Part shown: positions 9,618 through 21,300 of the stretch, in pieces
Position numbering within the stretch: position 1 is the stretch's first letter
Layout of the letters: each line of letters opens with the position of its first letter
Origin: Dendrolimus kikuchii
Taxonomy: Eukaryota > Arthropoda > Insecta > Lepidoptera > Lasiocampidae
DNA length: 64,000 bases
Assembly: GCA_019925095.2 (NCBI GenBank)
Contig: CM034405.1
Coordinates: forward strand, 9,064,401 to 9,128,400
Direction: 5' to 3'
The notes under the pieces: model-generated
Seen by the model: only the letters and a program-made list of their open reading frames with translations
Database searches by the model: none
What the model was told of the DNA's origin: nothing
Translations under genes and position numbers: made by a program

Positions 9618-11371
9618 GGAATTTTAAGTAGTGGGGTGGTGAAGTGGGGAGGGGGGGAGGCATACTTACCTTTACTACAACCCCTAGGGTCCGGAGATCT
9701 TGAAATTTTTTTTTTTTAATAAACATAACCTCACTTATTTTCACTGATTTTTTCGCTAATGTTGCACTTCTATCATAGGTCCGAAATTGAAAAATCCTTT
9801 CAAAGTTCAAAAAAAAGCCAGTAATCAACATAAAAAGAGCCAAAATAACCCAAAAACAGCTTAATTGGATAAAAATGAAGAAAAAATACAATAGAGCACA
9901 TTTATATACACTACAAGAGTAACTATTCAAAATGGCGACCAATAAAGACGATATTTTTTTTTACGTAATCGCATTAATTTATATTTAACCAATATTTAAA
10001 AAAAAATTCAACAGTGTATTTAATAATAAAATTTATATCATTAATATATTGATTCATTGTCATATTAAAAGCCAACTTGCTAGTCGTCCACTAAATTGAT
10101 AAATAAAACAAATGTTTCATATGAGACTTTCAAGGCGTCCTAACTGTCTGTGTATACAAAAAAAATAGTAAATGGTTACAGTCGGTTCTGGCACTCGCCG
10201 GCCGCTGCCGCGGCACGCTCGCTTCGCTCGCTCGGCTCGTGCGCTTTGGTCTGAATATCACCTAACATAACCGACTGTTTGTGTATAAAATAAATGGTTA
10301 CCAGTCGGTTCTGGCACTCGCCGGCCGCTGCCGCGGCACGCTCGCTTCGCTCGCTCGGCTCGTGCGCTTTGGTCTAAATATCACCTAACATAACCGACTG
10401 TTTGTGTATAAAATAAATAGTAAATGGTTACCAGTCGGTTCTGGCACTCGCCGGCCGCTGCCGCGGCACGCTCGCTTCGCTCGCTCGGCTCGTGCGCTTT
10501 GGTCTAAATATCACCTAACATAACCGACTGTTTGTGTATAAAATAAATAGTAAATGGTTACCAGTCGGTTCTGGCACTCGCCGGCCGCTGCCGCGGCACG
10601 CTCGCTTCGCTCGCTCGGCTCGTGCGCTTTGGTCTGAATATCACCTAACATAACCGACTGTTTGTGCATAAAATAAATAGTAAATCGCAATTATTATAAA
10701 ACACAGCACAAGGCGTCGTAAAATAAAAAATTAACAGAAGAAAGCACATTCACTCAACTACTAGCGAAAAGAAATAAAATGGCGGCAATAAAAGGGGCAA
10801 TAAAGGCGGCATACAAAAGTATTTATAAAAAAAAAAATTCATAAAAATATATCGATTTCCGAAAATTATATAAAACAATATATTAATTAATTCTAAATCT
10901 TCAGCTACAAGATTTCGAATTTCTTAATTACAAATCGATAAGTATTAATGACATATCGATTAATTTATTTTTATAATCACACCTTGTTAGCCAAGCCATT
11001 AAAAACAAAAGTGACACTAAAAACTGTCACTTTTTAATCAATCGATTATATATGTCTAGCATGAATTTATATTTATGCGTCAATTAAACTTGAAACTTTA
11101 TTTCTACATTAAAAAACAGTTTTGGTGTTATAAAAAGTTCTAGTGGTTATATGTAATTCATGAGTACATTCATAAACAATTCGTGAGTACATTCATAAAC
11201 TCAAATCACGGTTTGTTATTATCAAAAGTGGCACAATTTTACAAGAAAAATAAGTGAGGTTATGTTTATAAACTAAAAAAAAATTAAAACCTCCGGACCT
11301 TAGGGGTTGTCGTAGGGGTAAGTATACCTCCCCCCTATTCACTACACCCACCCACAACTTAACATTTGTGT
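9618..11371. repeat. Imperfect long inverted repeat, arms about 140 bp, within the transposon
   Basis: The left arm (about 9618-9760) contains GGAGGCATACTTACC, ACAACCCCTAGGGTCCGGAG and ATAAACATAACCTCACTT. The right arm (about 11230-11371) carries the complement of each in the same order, with scattered differences. The 130-bp tandem array lies between the arms. It could be a nested foldback/MITE-like element or a structural part of the host transposon. Confidence 0.65.
10178..10686. repeat. Four tandem 123-130 bp repeats with GC-rich core
   Basis: CGGTTCTGGCACTCGCCGG begins at 10183, 10306, 10436 and 10566, giving periods of 123, 130 and 130. The first spacing lacks a TAGTAAA block. Each unit opens with CAGTCGGTT and closes with its complement AACCGACTG, so each could fold. 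The core is GC-rich (CCGGCCGCTGCCGCGGCACG then a CGCTCGCTTCG run), in sharp contrast to the AT-rich surroundings. Units are nearly identical, pointing to recent amplification. Confidence 0.9.
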
Positions 11372-12012
11372 ATTAGATTCTTAAGTAGCAGCCATACACT
11401 TTCTTAATAGCATCATCTTTTGTTCTTTATTGTTATATATGGTCGATTTAGACTGATACAAGTTCGCTTTCTTCTATCTGGCTTACAATCAAATTTACTA
11501 GGTAAACAGCTTGGTTTCAAACCTAAGTGTGATACAGATCCCAGTATTTGATATTATACGTAATTTTCCATATCATTTGGTAACGTAGAATTATAAATAG
11601 GGCTGATAAACACTTACATCAAAATGATCTTCACAAAAATGTGGCCACTTTCTCCTTATTTGTTTACCCCTTAGACACGTAAAAAAACAGTTTCTGTGGT
11701 ATTTTTATCGTTGTACTGATACATTGCGGTAATAACAGTGCTTGTAATAATTAGTATTCCTTTTTTATTATGTATTTTTTTTAACTTTTGATAACACTTC
11801 AACCAACCAGATGTTTGTTTTGCACACCGTGACGTCATCCGAGACGCCATGACAGCTTAACGCGTTTTCATTACGAAATGTCAAAATATTTATAAAATTC
11901 CTAAATAAAATATGTTCATGTTGTTTTTTTACTGAAATATTAATATTTTGGCTAAAATAGACCATAAGGCACAATATAAACCTGTTTCTCAAAAAGTGTC
12001 AACTACCGAATT

Positions 12013-12489
12013 ATCATTGGAGTTTTTGGCGGGAACTGAAAGGAGACGTGCTGTGCAGTTTTATTTTCTAAAAATGAGTAAAATTACTCGAAAATGAACA
12101 ATAGTTGTAGGATATTGATAGTTTTTGAGTAGTAATTATGTGTTTTGTGAGAAATGTGAACTGTATAGTCAAATGTGGCGTTTTGAGTTTTCACAAGAAC
12201 TCCGTTGAATGGTGTTAGTTGTAGTCTACAAATACAACTGCGCGACTATTATACGAAGACTTAAACATCAGAATTGGCTGTATGGACTAGATTCCTTTGC
12301 CTGCCTTTGTGGCGAATTCAACTACTACTACTACAATTATCATTTGTTATTGTCTAATACAAAGAATTGTTATTATACATGTGTGTTTTTTGTTGTTGTT
12401 TACTTGTTTAGACTTAAGTTTAATCATATAATTAAGTTTTACAACAATTCTTGTATGCTGATTAATATAATTTATATAATAATTTGAAA
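12013..12489 (+). promoter_or_regulatory. Upstream region of TFB2M with E2F-like site
   Basis: This stretch runs from the transposon end to the TFB2M start codon and should hold the promoter and 5' UTR. TTTTGGCGGGAA (12024-12035) matches the E2F consensus TTTSSCGC and lies about 12 bp from the transposon end. No TATA box is assigned. The segment CCTGCCTTTGTGGCGAATTC (12300-12320) recurs in diverged form at 17928-17950, so part of this region is repeat-derived. Confidence 0.4.
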
Positions 12490-15400
12490 ATGTTCAAAAA
12501 ATTACAAGAATTCCAATTTTTATCCAGATATAAACTCTTCAATTTTTCTTTGAGGTTAAGACATAAGACAACAACAGACTGTGTTGAAAAAGATAAATCA
12601 ACTAAAGTGGCTTCAGATGTGGTTAAATTCTTACAAAACTCCGATGAATACCGCGATGTTACGGATAAGTTGCCTAAAAGTTTATTGCGAAAGTATCGAT
12701 CTCCAGAGAGTATGTATTTAATTAATAGAAAAACTGCAAAAGATATAGTTAACACAGTTAAGGAGCATCTAAATGATTCACCAATAATTGAAGTTAATCC
12801 TGGTCTCGGGCTCATAACAGAACGGCTATTACATTGCCAAAAAAATCATATTTATCTTTATGAATCCTTAAGTTATTTTTCTCAACATTTACATGTGAGT
12901 AGTTTTTTCTTTTGTTCTTAATACAGATTCATCCGTACAATATAACTGTGAAAGTGACTCAATATAGAATAATATAAAAAAAGATATGGATATTTGTTAC
13001 TCTTTCACAGACATGACAATAGCCGAACACAGGTAGGCAAAGCTATTATGAGGGAATGAAAGAGGATACTTGTCCATAAATCTTATTTATTTTAGGTATT
13101 GAAAGAAACACCTACTAGAATGCCCATTTTATTATTAGTTATGATTTTTGCACAATAGTTACTTATCCTAGAGCGCTATTATGTACACCAGACCAGAGCC
13201 AAAGTGAGAATCGGCACCCAACCAAAGTTGTAGTCAGATTATCACATTGCTCTATCTGCACACTAACAGTTTTGTTAGAAACTGTTTATATTGTTGCTCA
13301 AAACTTTAAATAAATGTTTTATTTATCAGTACTTTGTGTTTATTTCAGGCCCTTCAAAGACAATATCCAAATCAAATCACATTAAAAATAGCAGATTTCT
13401 TCAAAATGTGGAAATTAGCATTTCAAGATAAAATGGACAATGGTAGTAGAGTACGAGAGCTATTGGGAAATCTATATACTCATGATAATGGTATGTTTTT
13501 GTCAATCCATACCAATGTAATTATATGACTTTTTGTGCTTGCTTTTTGTTCTTGGGAATTATAATTGAATTTAAACTTTATTTTTCTGGTTATTATTTTA
13601 TTTACAATTCAATATATTGTCTATATGGGTGTATTTTTAATATACATGTAACTATATGGGTCAAGTAATTTTATTTCTTATTTGAAATCTTTATAACTAG
13701 AGAATCACATGTATAATTTTGTTATTTAATTTGATTGTCTTGAATCTACATGTATGTATGTATATAGTGGAAACAAAAAATGATTTTTTATGGGATTTAC
13801 AAGAATAAATTTAATTAAGATAGATTAACAGATGTTTCAATTCTTTTGTAGAAAGACATTGACATTGATGAAAATCAAAACCATAAAGTAGATACATGAA
13901 GAAGAGGTGTAACATCGTCAATACAAAACAGCTTGTGTAGCTTTGGTTTTGTTAAGACTATGATACTATACTGAGGATAGATCACTTTTTCTATAATTAC
14001 TATTTTTGGCTTTTTAGATCATCATGCATATGATCAATCACAAACTTAATATATCTTAAATACCACTGGTCTTATGTCTATTAAATTAGAGTAAGTTTGA
14101 AGGCTTCTTTATAGTTCTTAAAGAAACCTTCAAACTTAATCTCCATGTAAATTTTTACACAGCCTCAATCAGATATGTCATGATAAGTGTTAAATAGATA
14201 AAAAGTAGAATATAAAGCTGAATATAGACAAATTTTTCTCATTGTAATATTCTTGTTTTAATTCATTATTTTATGGACTTTCAGAAGGAGTTGTGAAAAT
14301 AATTGGATCAATGCCAGGACTTTCATTTATAAAGCATTTAATTTTCAATATTGTTTTTCACAACACAACAAACCAGTTCGGAAGACCTGATCTCTTTATC
14401 ACATTGCCAGTACATCAATATGAAGTATAAAATCAAGAAAATATGAAATATTTTTAATCTAAATGTGAATAATTGCTTTTATTCAATGGTTAGTTTCTTA
14501 CAGATAGTGAAGTCCAGCTAAGCAAGCACATATCAGTTCCATCATTATTTCAGTTGTTATTTAATTACAAGGTTCTTAAAAGTGTACCAAAGGTACATTT
14601 CTTACCATGGATTCATCAGCCCCCAAGTAGCAAAGGTAGAATGGTAAATATTCTTATTTAAATTTATTAATGCTCTTCTTTATTTCTTATGTACACAATG
14701 TCTCCATACATTTCATTGAAGAATGACACAATATCAAATTTAGTGTAAAAGTGACACTATTTCGATCTAAAACCAGAATATTTTAAAAAGATTATATTAA
14801 TTTAATACTTTATTGCAGTTAAATTAAAACTTGGTGTGATCATTTCATCATGTGACTATAATGAGTAAAGGATAAAATGATTTTGTTTTATTGTAAAATT
14901 GTATTGAAAAATCGCATAATGATCCTTTTATTTTTATCAATGTGTTATATATTATTGACTTTTCTTTCATTTCTGGTCAACATCTATTAAAGAATCATGC
15001 GTATACTCATATTAATAAACTGTGAATATTACTAAACTCTTCCTGCACAGAATTAAGAAAGAATTCCTGTGGTAGGGCGACCTATTGTAATAGAAGACAA
15101 TACAACCCACAGTTTCGGTGTTACTTGCATTATAATTTCGAAGATAAGGGTTAATAATCAAAAATGCCATCATTCTATTTCTATATAAATCTGTAAAGGG
15201 TTCGAGTTCGTACAATGCATTTTCAAATGTGAAAAAATCAAGGAGAGTTTGAATCAACAGATACTGAAAATCATTTTTAGAATTTTTGTCTGTATGTTAG
15301 TCTTTTAGAGCATCACGTGATAGCTACAGAACGGATTTAAATTAAATTAGACATAGAGTTAAATTAGTTTATATCCTGCGATGTAATTTAGGATACTTTT

Positions 15401-18298
15401 TATCCTGATAAATGAGGTTGTTTTCGCGGGATAGACGAAAACAGTGAAAACAATAGTGTTGCGAACACATATTTTTTTGAAAACTACTAAACATATATGA
15501 ATTAAACTCGACTTAGAGCTGGCTTATAACCCGACTTAACACTTAGGATACATTTTATCCCAATAAATGATGTAGTTTGCTTAGGATGGACGGATTAGTC
15601 ATATAGATGACGCTGCAAACGCGTTTCTCAATTCACTAAAAAATACCTACATTGTCATAAACAACATTTCATTAATTGTATTATTTCAAAACAGGGCCTC
15701 AATTCTACTTTTACAATATCACCATAATGGTCAACTTCTGGCATCATAGTGGCTGTTTTTTCATACAAAAACAACCACTTTGACGCCAGAGGTCGGCCTT
15801 TCTGATGATATTGTAATAGTAGAATTGGGGCCCAGGTTGGCTGGCTCACCCCTATGTTTTGCTGGGAATTTGTCTAAATTATATTATGGACTAAGTTTCT
15901 TTGTTATTATTATATGTAAAAACCGAATCAAGTTTTTATGTAAGTAAAATAAAGCTACTGAGTAGGGCTTGAGACGCGGTGTAGCTGCAGGGACAACTCT
16001 AGTTCAACATAAAATTAACATCAAATCATGCCGGTTGCATCACTAACATCAAAGTGTCCCTGTTACTTTTATAGAATTCATCCACTTCCACTAAAAGATG
16101 TAGTGACATTTTTATGTCTCCCGTTCCATTAGTAATATCTCTATAAAAGCTTAAGTATTTACTACACATGGTGTTACTAGATGGCATTAGTAACTCATTT
16201 TCAGCAAATTTTGTATGGGTATGTCAACATGTGATATGATGTTAATGTTACTGATATTATACTAAGCAAGAACTTTGTTTCAGATGGATGAATATAATCT
16301 CTATCTAGTAAATATAACTCAGAAAGAGCAGTTACCTTGCCCATCAAAATATTTGCCATTGCTCTGGTACTTCTTCAAGCCACATGTGTTTTCAAAGAGT
16401 ACTAGGGTTATACCAATGTTAGAGTAAGTAACATTTAAGAGGTTCGATATAATTAAATGTAATCTTTCTTTTCTTATATGCAAATGTATTTTACATCTTA
16501 ACAAGCTAGGATAAGAAGTCATTTTTATGAAATTTGGTACACGGGTACTAGAGAACATGAACATGGGGATATTATTATTCCTAGAAAATGTAAGCAAATG
16601 AAGCTACATGGCAAGTTGTAATCATTTATGTGTTAGAATATTAATATTTATGTATCTGTCATACCTGTTAGACTGATTGCAGTATTGCAGTAAAAACTGC
16701 TTTAAAATAATACACATTTGCAAACTGACAATTAGTCTCCATAATAGGTAAAATTGGCATATCACCTGGTGCTTATTAGTTTGGTGCATTGAAAAATAAG
16801 TTTCATTTTGGATGACTATATAACATCACAAATATGGTCCATACACGAGTATTGTTTAGTATATGAGCATAAACGAATGACAATTTCCTTTAACAAACGT
16901 AACACTGAAACATCTCCTGAGAAGGTGTCACAAGTTAATTCTTTCTTTTTTTGATATTGAAAATTTCTGATTTCTGAAAACCTATTTTTTAGACTAAATC
17001 AGTTAAAAATTGAGTTTTAACTAGCATATTTTCAATTTCAAATTCAGACAGAGTAATAGAACTAAATCGATTAGTTTTCACATGCTATCCATGAATAATT
17101 ATGATTAATCGATATTAGTGACTATGAATACTAACATACAAAGTAGACACATTAAAGTGCTGCAATTGTCAATGCAAAATTTTTCAATAGTGTGGTTTAG
17201 GCTAATAGTTGAGTTTCTTTTAGACAATGGATACCTGGTTGTGGTGTGTGGCTCATAACAGGGCAGGACCCACCAGATACAAACAGACAGCTTTCACCTG
17301 GAAAAGATGATGCTGAATTACCTCATATGACTATATTTACAGAATTTCGAGATCTCACTCTTTATCAAAAACTAACAGTGTTTAAAAGGTAAGTAAGATT
17401 ATTTTACCTTTTTCTTTATATTCTAAATGTGTAATACTGATCGACATAAAAGCACACTAACTCTCGCACTCTGAAAACTTTATGACTGTTATCTTAAATG
17501 ATTAAAAATATATTAAATACTAGCGGTCCCGGCAGACTTTATCCTTTGAAAAAATAAAAATTTAGAACCCGATTGCAGCGCCAGGTGCAATTCTGAATCT
17601 GAACCATCCCAGAATCACTCACACAAAAATAATTTCATCTAAATCCTGGAACCCGATTGCAGTACCAGATCTAATTGTGAATCTAAACTTTCCCAAAACC
17701 CACTCGCACAGAAAAATAATTTTACCTATGTCATAGAACCCTATAGCAGAATCATTCATGAAAATCCTGAAATCCGATTGCAGCACTACCTGCCTGGTCC
17801 AACTGTGAACCTAAACCATTCTCGAGTCTACTTGAACACACAATTTTTTTTATCAAAATCGGTCTAAGTTTTAGGAAGTGTTTAGTGACATACAAACAAA
17901 ATAACTTTATTAAAAAAAATCCATTTGCCTGCTATTGTGGCGAATTGTATTACTACTACTCAGTACTCTATGTGGTGTTTACATTTTAAATTCAAGTATT
18001 TGAAATCGTACGGCTGCTTCGTTTTCTATTTATTGTTCGAAATACAAATTATTGAATGTTTTTAACTTTATTTATTTGCGATGATGTTGCGACTGTATTT
18101 TATTTTATTAGAGTTCAACGGCGCCACCTATCCCTTCCCATTGCGAGGTTAAACCAGCCAGGGAGATCGGTTCAGGGGTTTAGGTGTTCAATTACAAAGA
18201 AATCCCTATTAATATTATAAATGCGAAAGTAACTCTGTCTGTCTGTCTATCTGTTCCGTTTTTACGTAAAAGCTATTGGACCGATCTGCTGAAACTCA

Positions 18299-18373
<75 letters not shown>

Positions 18374-21300
18374 CGATGCCGAGAATGATCATAAGATACT
18401 TTTTATCCCGAAAAATGGGATAGTTTCCGGGATAAAAATATATTTGTATTTCTGTTTGTTATGCTTTTACGGAAAAACTACTTGACCGATTTAGTTGAAA
18501 TTCGGTATACATGTAATTTTAATACCGAGGGTGGACAAGGGATACCTTTTATCCCGGTTAATGAGATAGATTTATGTAAAGGTTATCCCAAAAAGTGGGA
18601 TAGGTTTTTTGTGATTTTCCTTTTTGTCATTTTGGTCATCTTTGTCCAATTTGTCCTTTTTGTCCGATTTGTCTTTTTGTCCGAGTTTTCCGAATTGTCC
18701 GAGTAGTCCAATTTGTCCGAGTTGTACTTTTTGACCGATTTGTCTGAGTTGTCCGATTTGTCCTTTTTATCCGATTTGTCTGATTTGTCCTATTTGTCGG
18801 TTTTGTCCGATTTGTTATTTTTATGATCTATGTAGTTGTCATAGACGGGAGATAGATTCCCCCAGGGGGTGCCTCCGCGGTCTTCACCCCCTCCGACCGC
18901 GGTTGGCACACGGGGAAGCGTCCCCGGGGCCCCAGCGGCCACTGTCACATTCCTCCTTTCTCTCCGTGACGATGGTGTCCCACCTACGTTCCTATCCTTA
19001 AAATCGTTCCTGTGTGTCCCTCCTTCCCAAATACCCACCCCTTCCTTTATTTGACGGGCCACTCGCACCTCTCCGTTCAGCGGAGAGGCTCCATGTGATG
19101 TGGCGGCGACGGGTCCGGCGGCCGGACATTTTTGCCAATCCCCGGGCTGGCGACGGAGTGGGCCAAAGGGCGGCCTACCCCCTTTTCCAATTTCGCCACC
19201 GTCGTGCGTTGTTGGGTGCGGTGGCGGTGGCTTGCCCGACCGCATCAGCACCGCGGAAGAAGATATGATGGATGACATTGGGTGGTGGAGGCTTCGTTCC
19301 ACCTGCCCCTTTTGGCGGATCGACTCTCCCACCCACCCGAAGCTCAGGTCGGCGTGCTTAAGGGCTGCATGGCCGGGGGGAAAACCCGGCAGCAAGCGCC
19401 TGGTGGACGGCGTACGGGGTGTTCTACTACTAGTCATCTCGTGCGCTGCCTACTGCATTAGTTAGGTTTAGTCTGTAAGTAGTTAGTAAGACCCTCAGAT
19501 GCTGCTTTTTGGCGGAATAACTCCCTGAGTTCGAAATATGAAATGGCGACAAACGAAAAGACACTACCCCAGGTGGGTCGAGCTTCCGAATCGCGTGAGG
19601 TCGAGTCCCACTCCGATGGCGTTACCTTTGCTAAGGACAGAAACTCCCCGTCGTATTCTGGGGGGGGAGTCGCTTCTCGCTCCTGGACACCGTCCAGAGA
19701 AAGGCCACCCTTAATGGGTGGCGAAGTTACATTTACGCGCAGTAGCAGCAGAATGAGCGGCCGCACTTCTGCTGCAAGTGGCGCCAAAAGCGGCAACCTA
19801 AGCGGGGCCTTGAGTGGAGCTGTCGCAGAGTCATCCGACAGTAACCTCTCGATGTTCTCCATTCGGTCCCGCTCCAGGTCGAAATCCAGATCGCGCTCGC
19901 GATCTCCGACGCGCTCACGCTCCGAATCGGGACCCGGCATACGCACAGAGCCGGAAGCCGGGCCCTCACACCCGTCGAGCTGGCGCCTCCAGAAGAAGCG
20001 GAGGAGGCCTGCTCCATATCGGGGCCCCCAAAAGGTTTCGTTGGTCTCCAGTGATGAGGAGACAGTGGCCTCCAAAACTTCCCGTAGGGTGTCCCCACCC
20101 TTCACGGGAGCCACGGAGGAGACCGCCAGTTTGGCTCGAGCCAGAGAGGCCGTTGCCCAGACCGGCCGCCGGGTTCTTGAACAAGACCATGAGGAGAGCA
20201 CCGTCGAGCTGGTTAGAGCTGCCGAAGAGGCGCGTATCGCTCGACGTGCCCCGGAGCTCCTTGGCCGTTCGTATCCCGGACCTGACGAGACCGGAGCCAG
20301 AACGTCTCAAGCCGTCGAAACCGACGTGAAGAATGCCCTAGGTGTCATTCGACACGTCGCAAAGGTTCCGAAAGGATTGAAGGGCACTTTTGTCAAATCC
20401 CTCAATGACTCGGTCGCGATCATCAGCGACGCATTCGAAGTACTTCGAAATCGCACCGAGTCAGAGGAAGTTCGACGGCTTGAGGCGGCCAACCGGCGCC
20501 TTGAAGCCGAAGTGAAGGCCATGAGGGCGGAAATGGCCAGCCTCCGGGCTGAAATTACCCGAGTCCGGCCCACTCTCGTTCCCCAGCCGAGGAAGCGGCA
20601 ACAACCGACTCCACCTCCTCCGCCGCCGCCACCGCCACCAACTGCTTTGGGAGGGCGGTTTAAAGATGAAGAGGAGCTTCTGCGCCATCTAACCCTCTCA
20701 TTAGGGGCTATGATGGACGCGAAGCTCGCTGCTCTAAACGACCGTCTCCTTCCAGAGACGCGAGTTCGCCCGCCGCTGGCAGCAGACACCCGACAGGCGA
20801 ACACACAGCCGTCCGCGACCTCTGAAAGAAGAGAGGCTGGCCGCGCTCCCAAGGAGTTTCCTCCGTTGCCTACTCCTAAACGGAGGAGAGGTGCAGGACA
20901 GGCGAATTCGACGGGGCCGAATACTCCTCAAACCCCAAGAGAAGTTGAAGCTAGAGCGGTGACTTCAGGACCGTCCCAAACATTGGAAGAAGGTTGGTCG
21001 GTGGTGGCTCGGAAGCCCAAAAAGAAGAAGCCACCGACCCAACCTGAAACAGGAAGATCTTCCCAACCCAAGGCGAGGCCAAGGCCGCCGGCGCCTCAGG
21101 TAAAAAAGGGTCCGCGTATGCGGGTGCCCAATACGACCGCGGTGATTCTCACCTTATTACCCGCGGCCGTGGAAAAGGGCACCAGCTACGCGGATGTAAT
21201 GCAAAAGGCAAAAGCCAATATCAAGCTCGGCGACCTTGGCATCGCCGGGGTGAAACTGAAGACCGCGCGGACGGGGGCTCGTATGCTTCTCCTCCCTGGA

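Larger units (their letters stand above)
7212..12012. mobile_element. 4.8-kb DNA transposon with terminal inverted repeats and YqaJ nuclease remnant
   Basis: A perfect 16-bp inverted repeat, AATTCGGTAGTTGACA, faces inward at 7212-7227 and its complement is at 11997-12012. About 190 bp in from each end the subterminal TGACGTCA..GTGTGCAAAACA block is also repeated in inverted orientation (7396-7420 and 11815-11840). This pairing makes chance unlikely. If the repeat proper is CGGTAGTTGACA, AATT on both sides would be the target duplication, but as AATT is a palindrome this cannot be settled. Contents are a degraded SWIM/YqaJ-like gene (7900-8750), a MITE (8888-8986) and a long inner inverted repeat with GC-rich tandem repeats. 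No transposase is recognised; superfamily unknown. Confidence 0.65.

Noticed and set aside
9583..9942. 119-codon minus-strand frame in the YqaJ transposon
   Set aside because: It spans the arm of an inverted repeat, has low complexity and no domain.
10178..10686. Possible CRISPR-like array
   Set aside because: Units are about 130 bp with no unique spacers, and the context is a eukaryotic transposon.
18184..18485. Tyr-Ile repeat open frames
   Set aside because: Translation of the (TA)n microsatellite.
19458..20201. Long minus-strand open frames opposite the R1-clade ORF1 (also 20307-20852, 21157-22008, 24973-25599)
   Set aside because: They mirror the GC-rich codon bias of the real ORFs on the plus strand and show no domains of their own.
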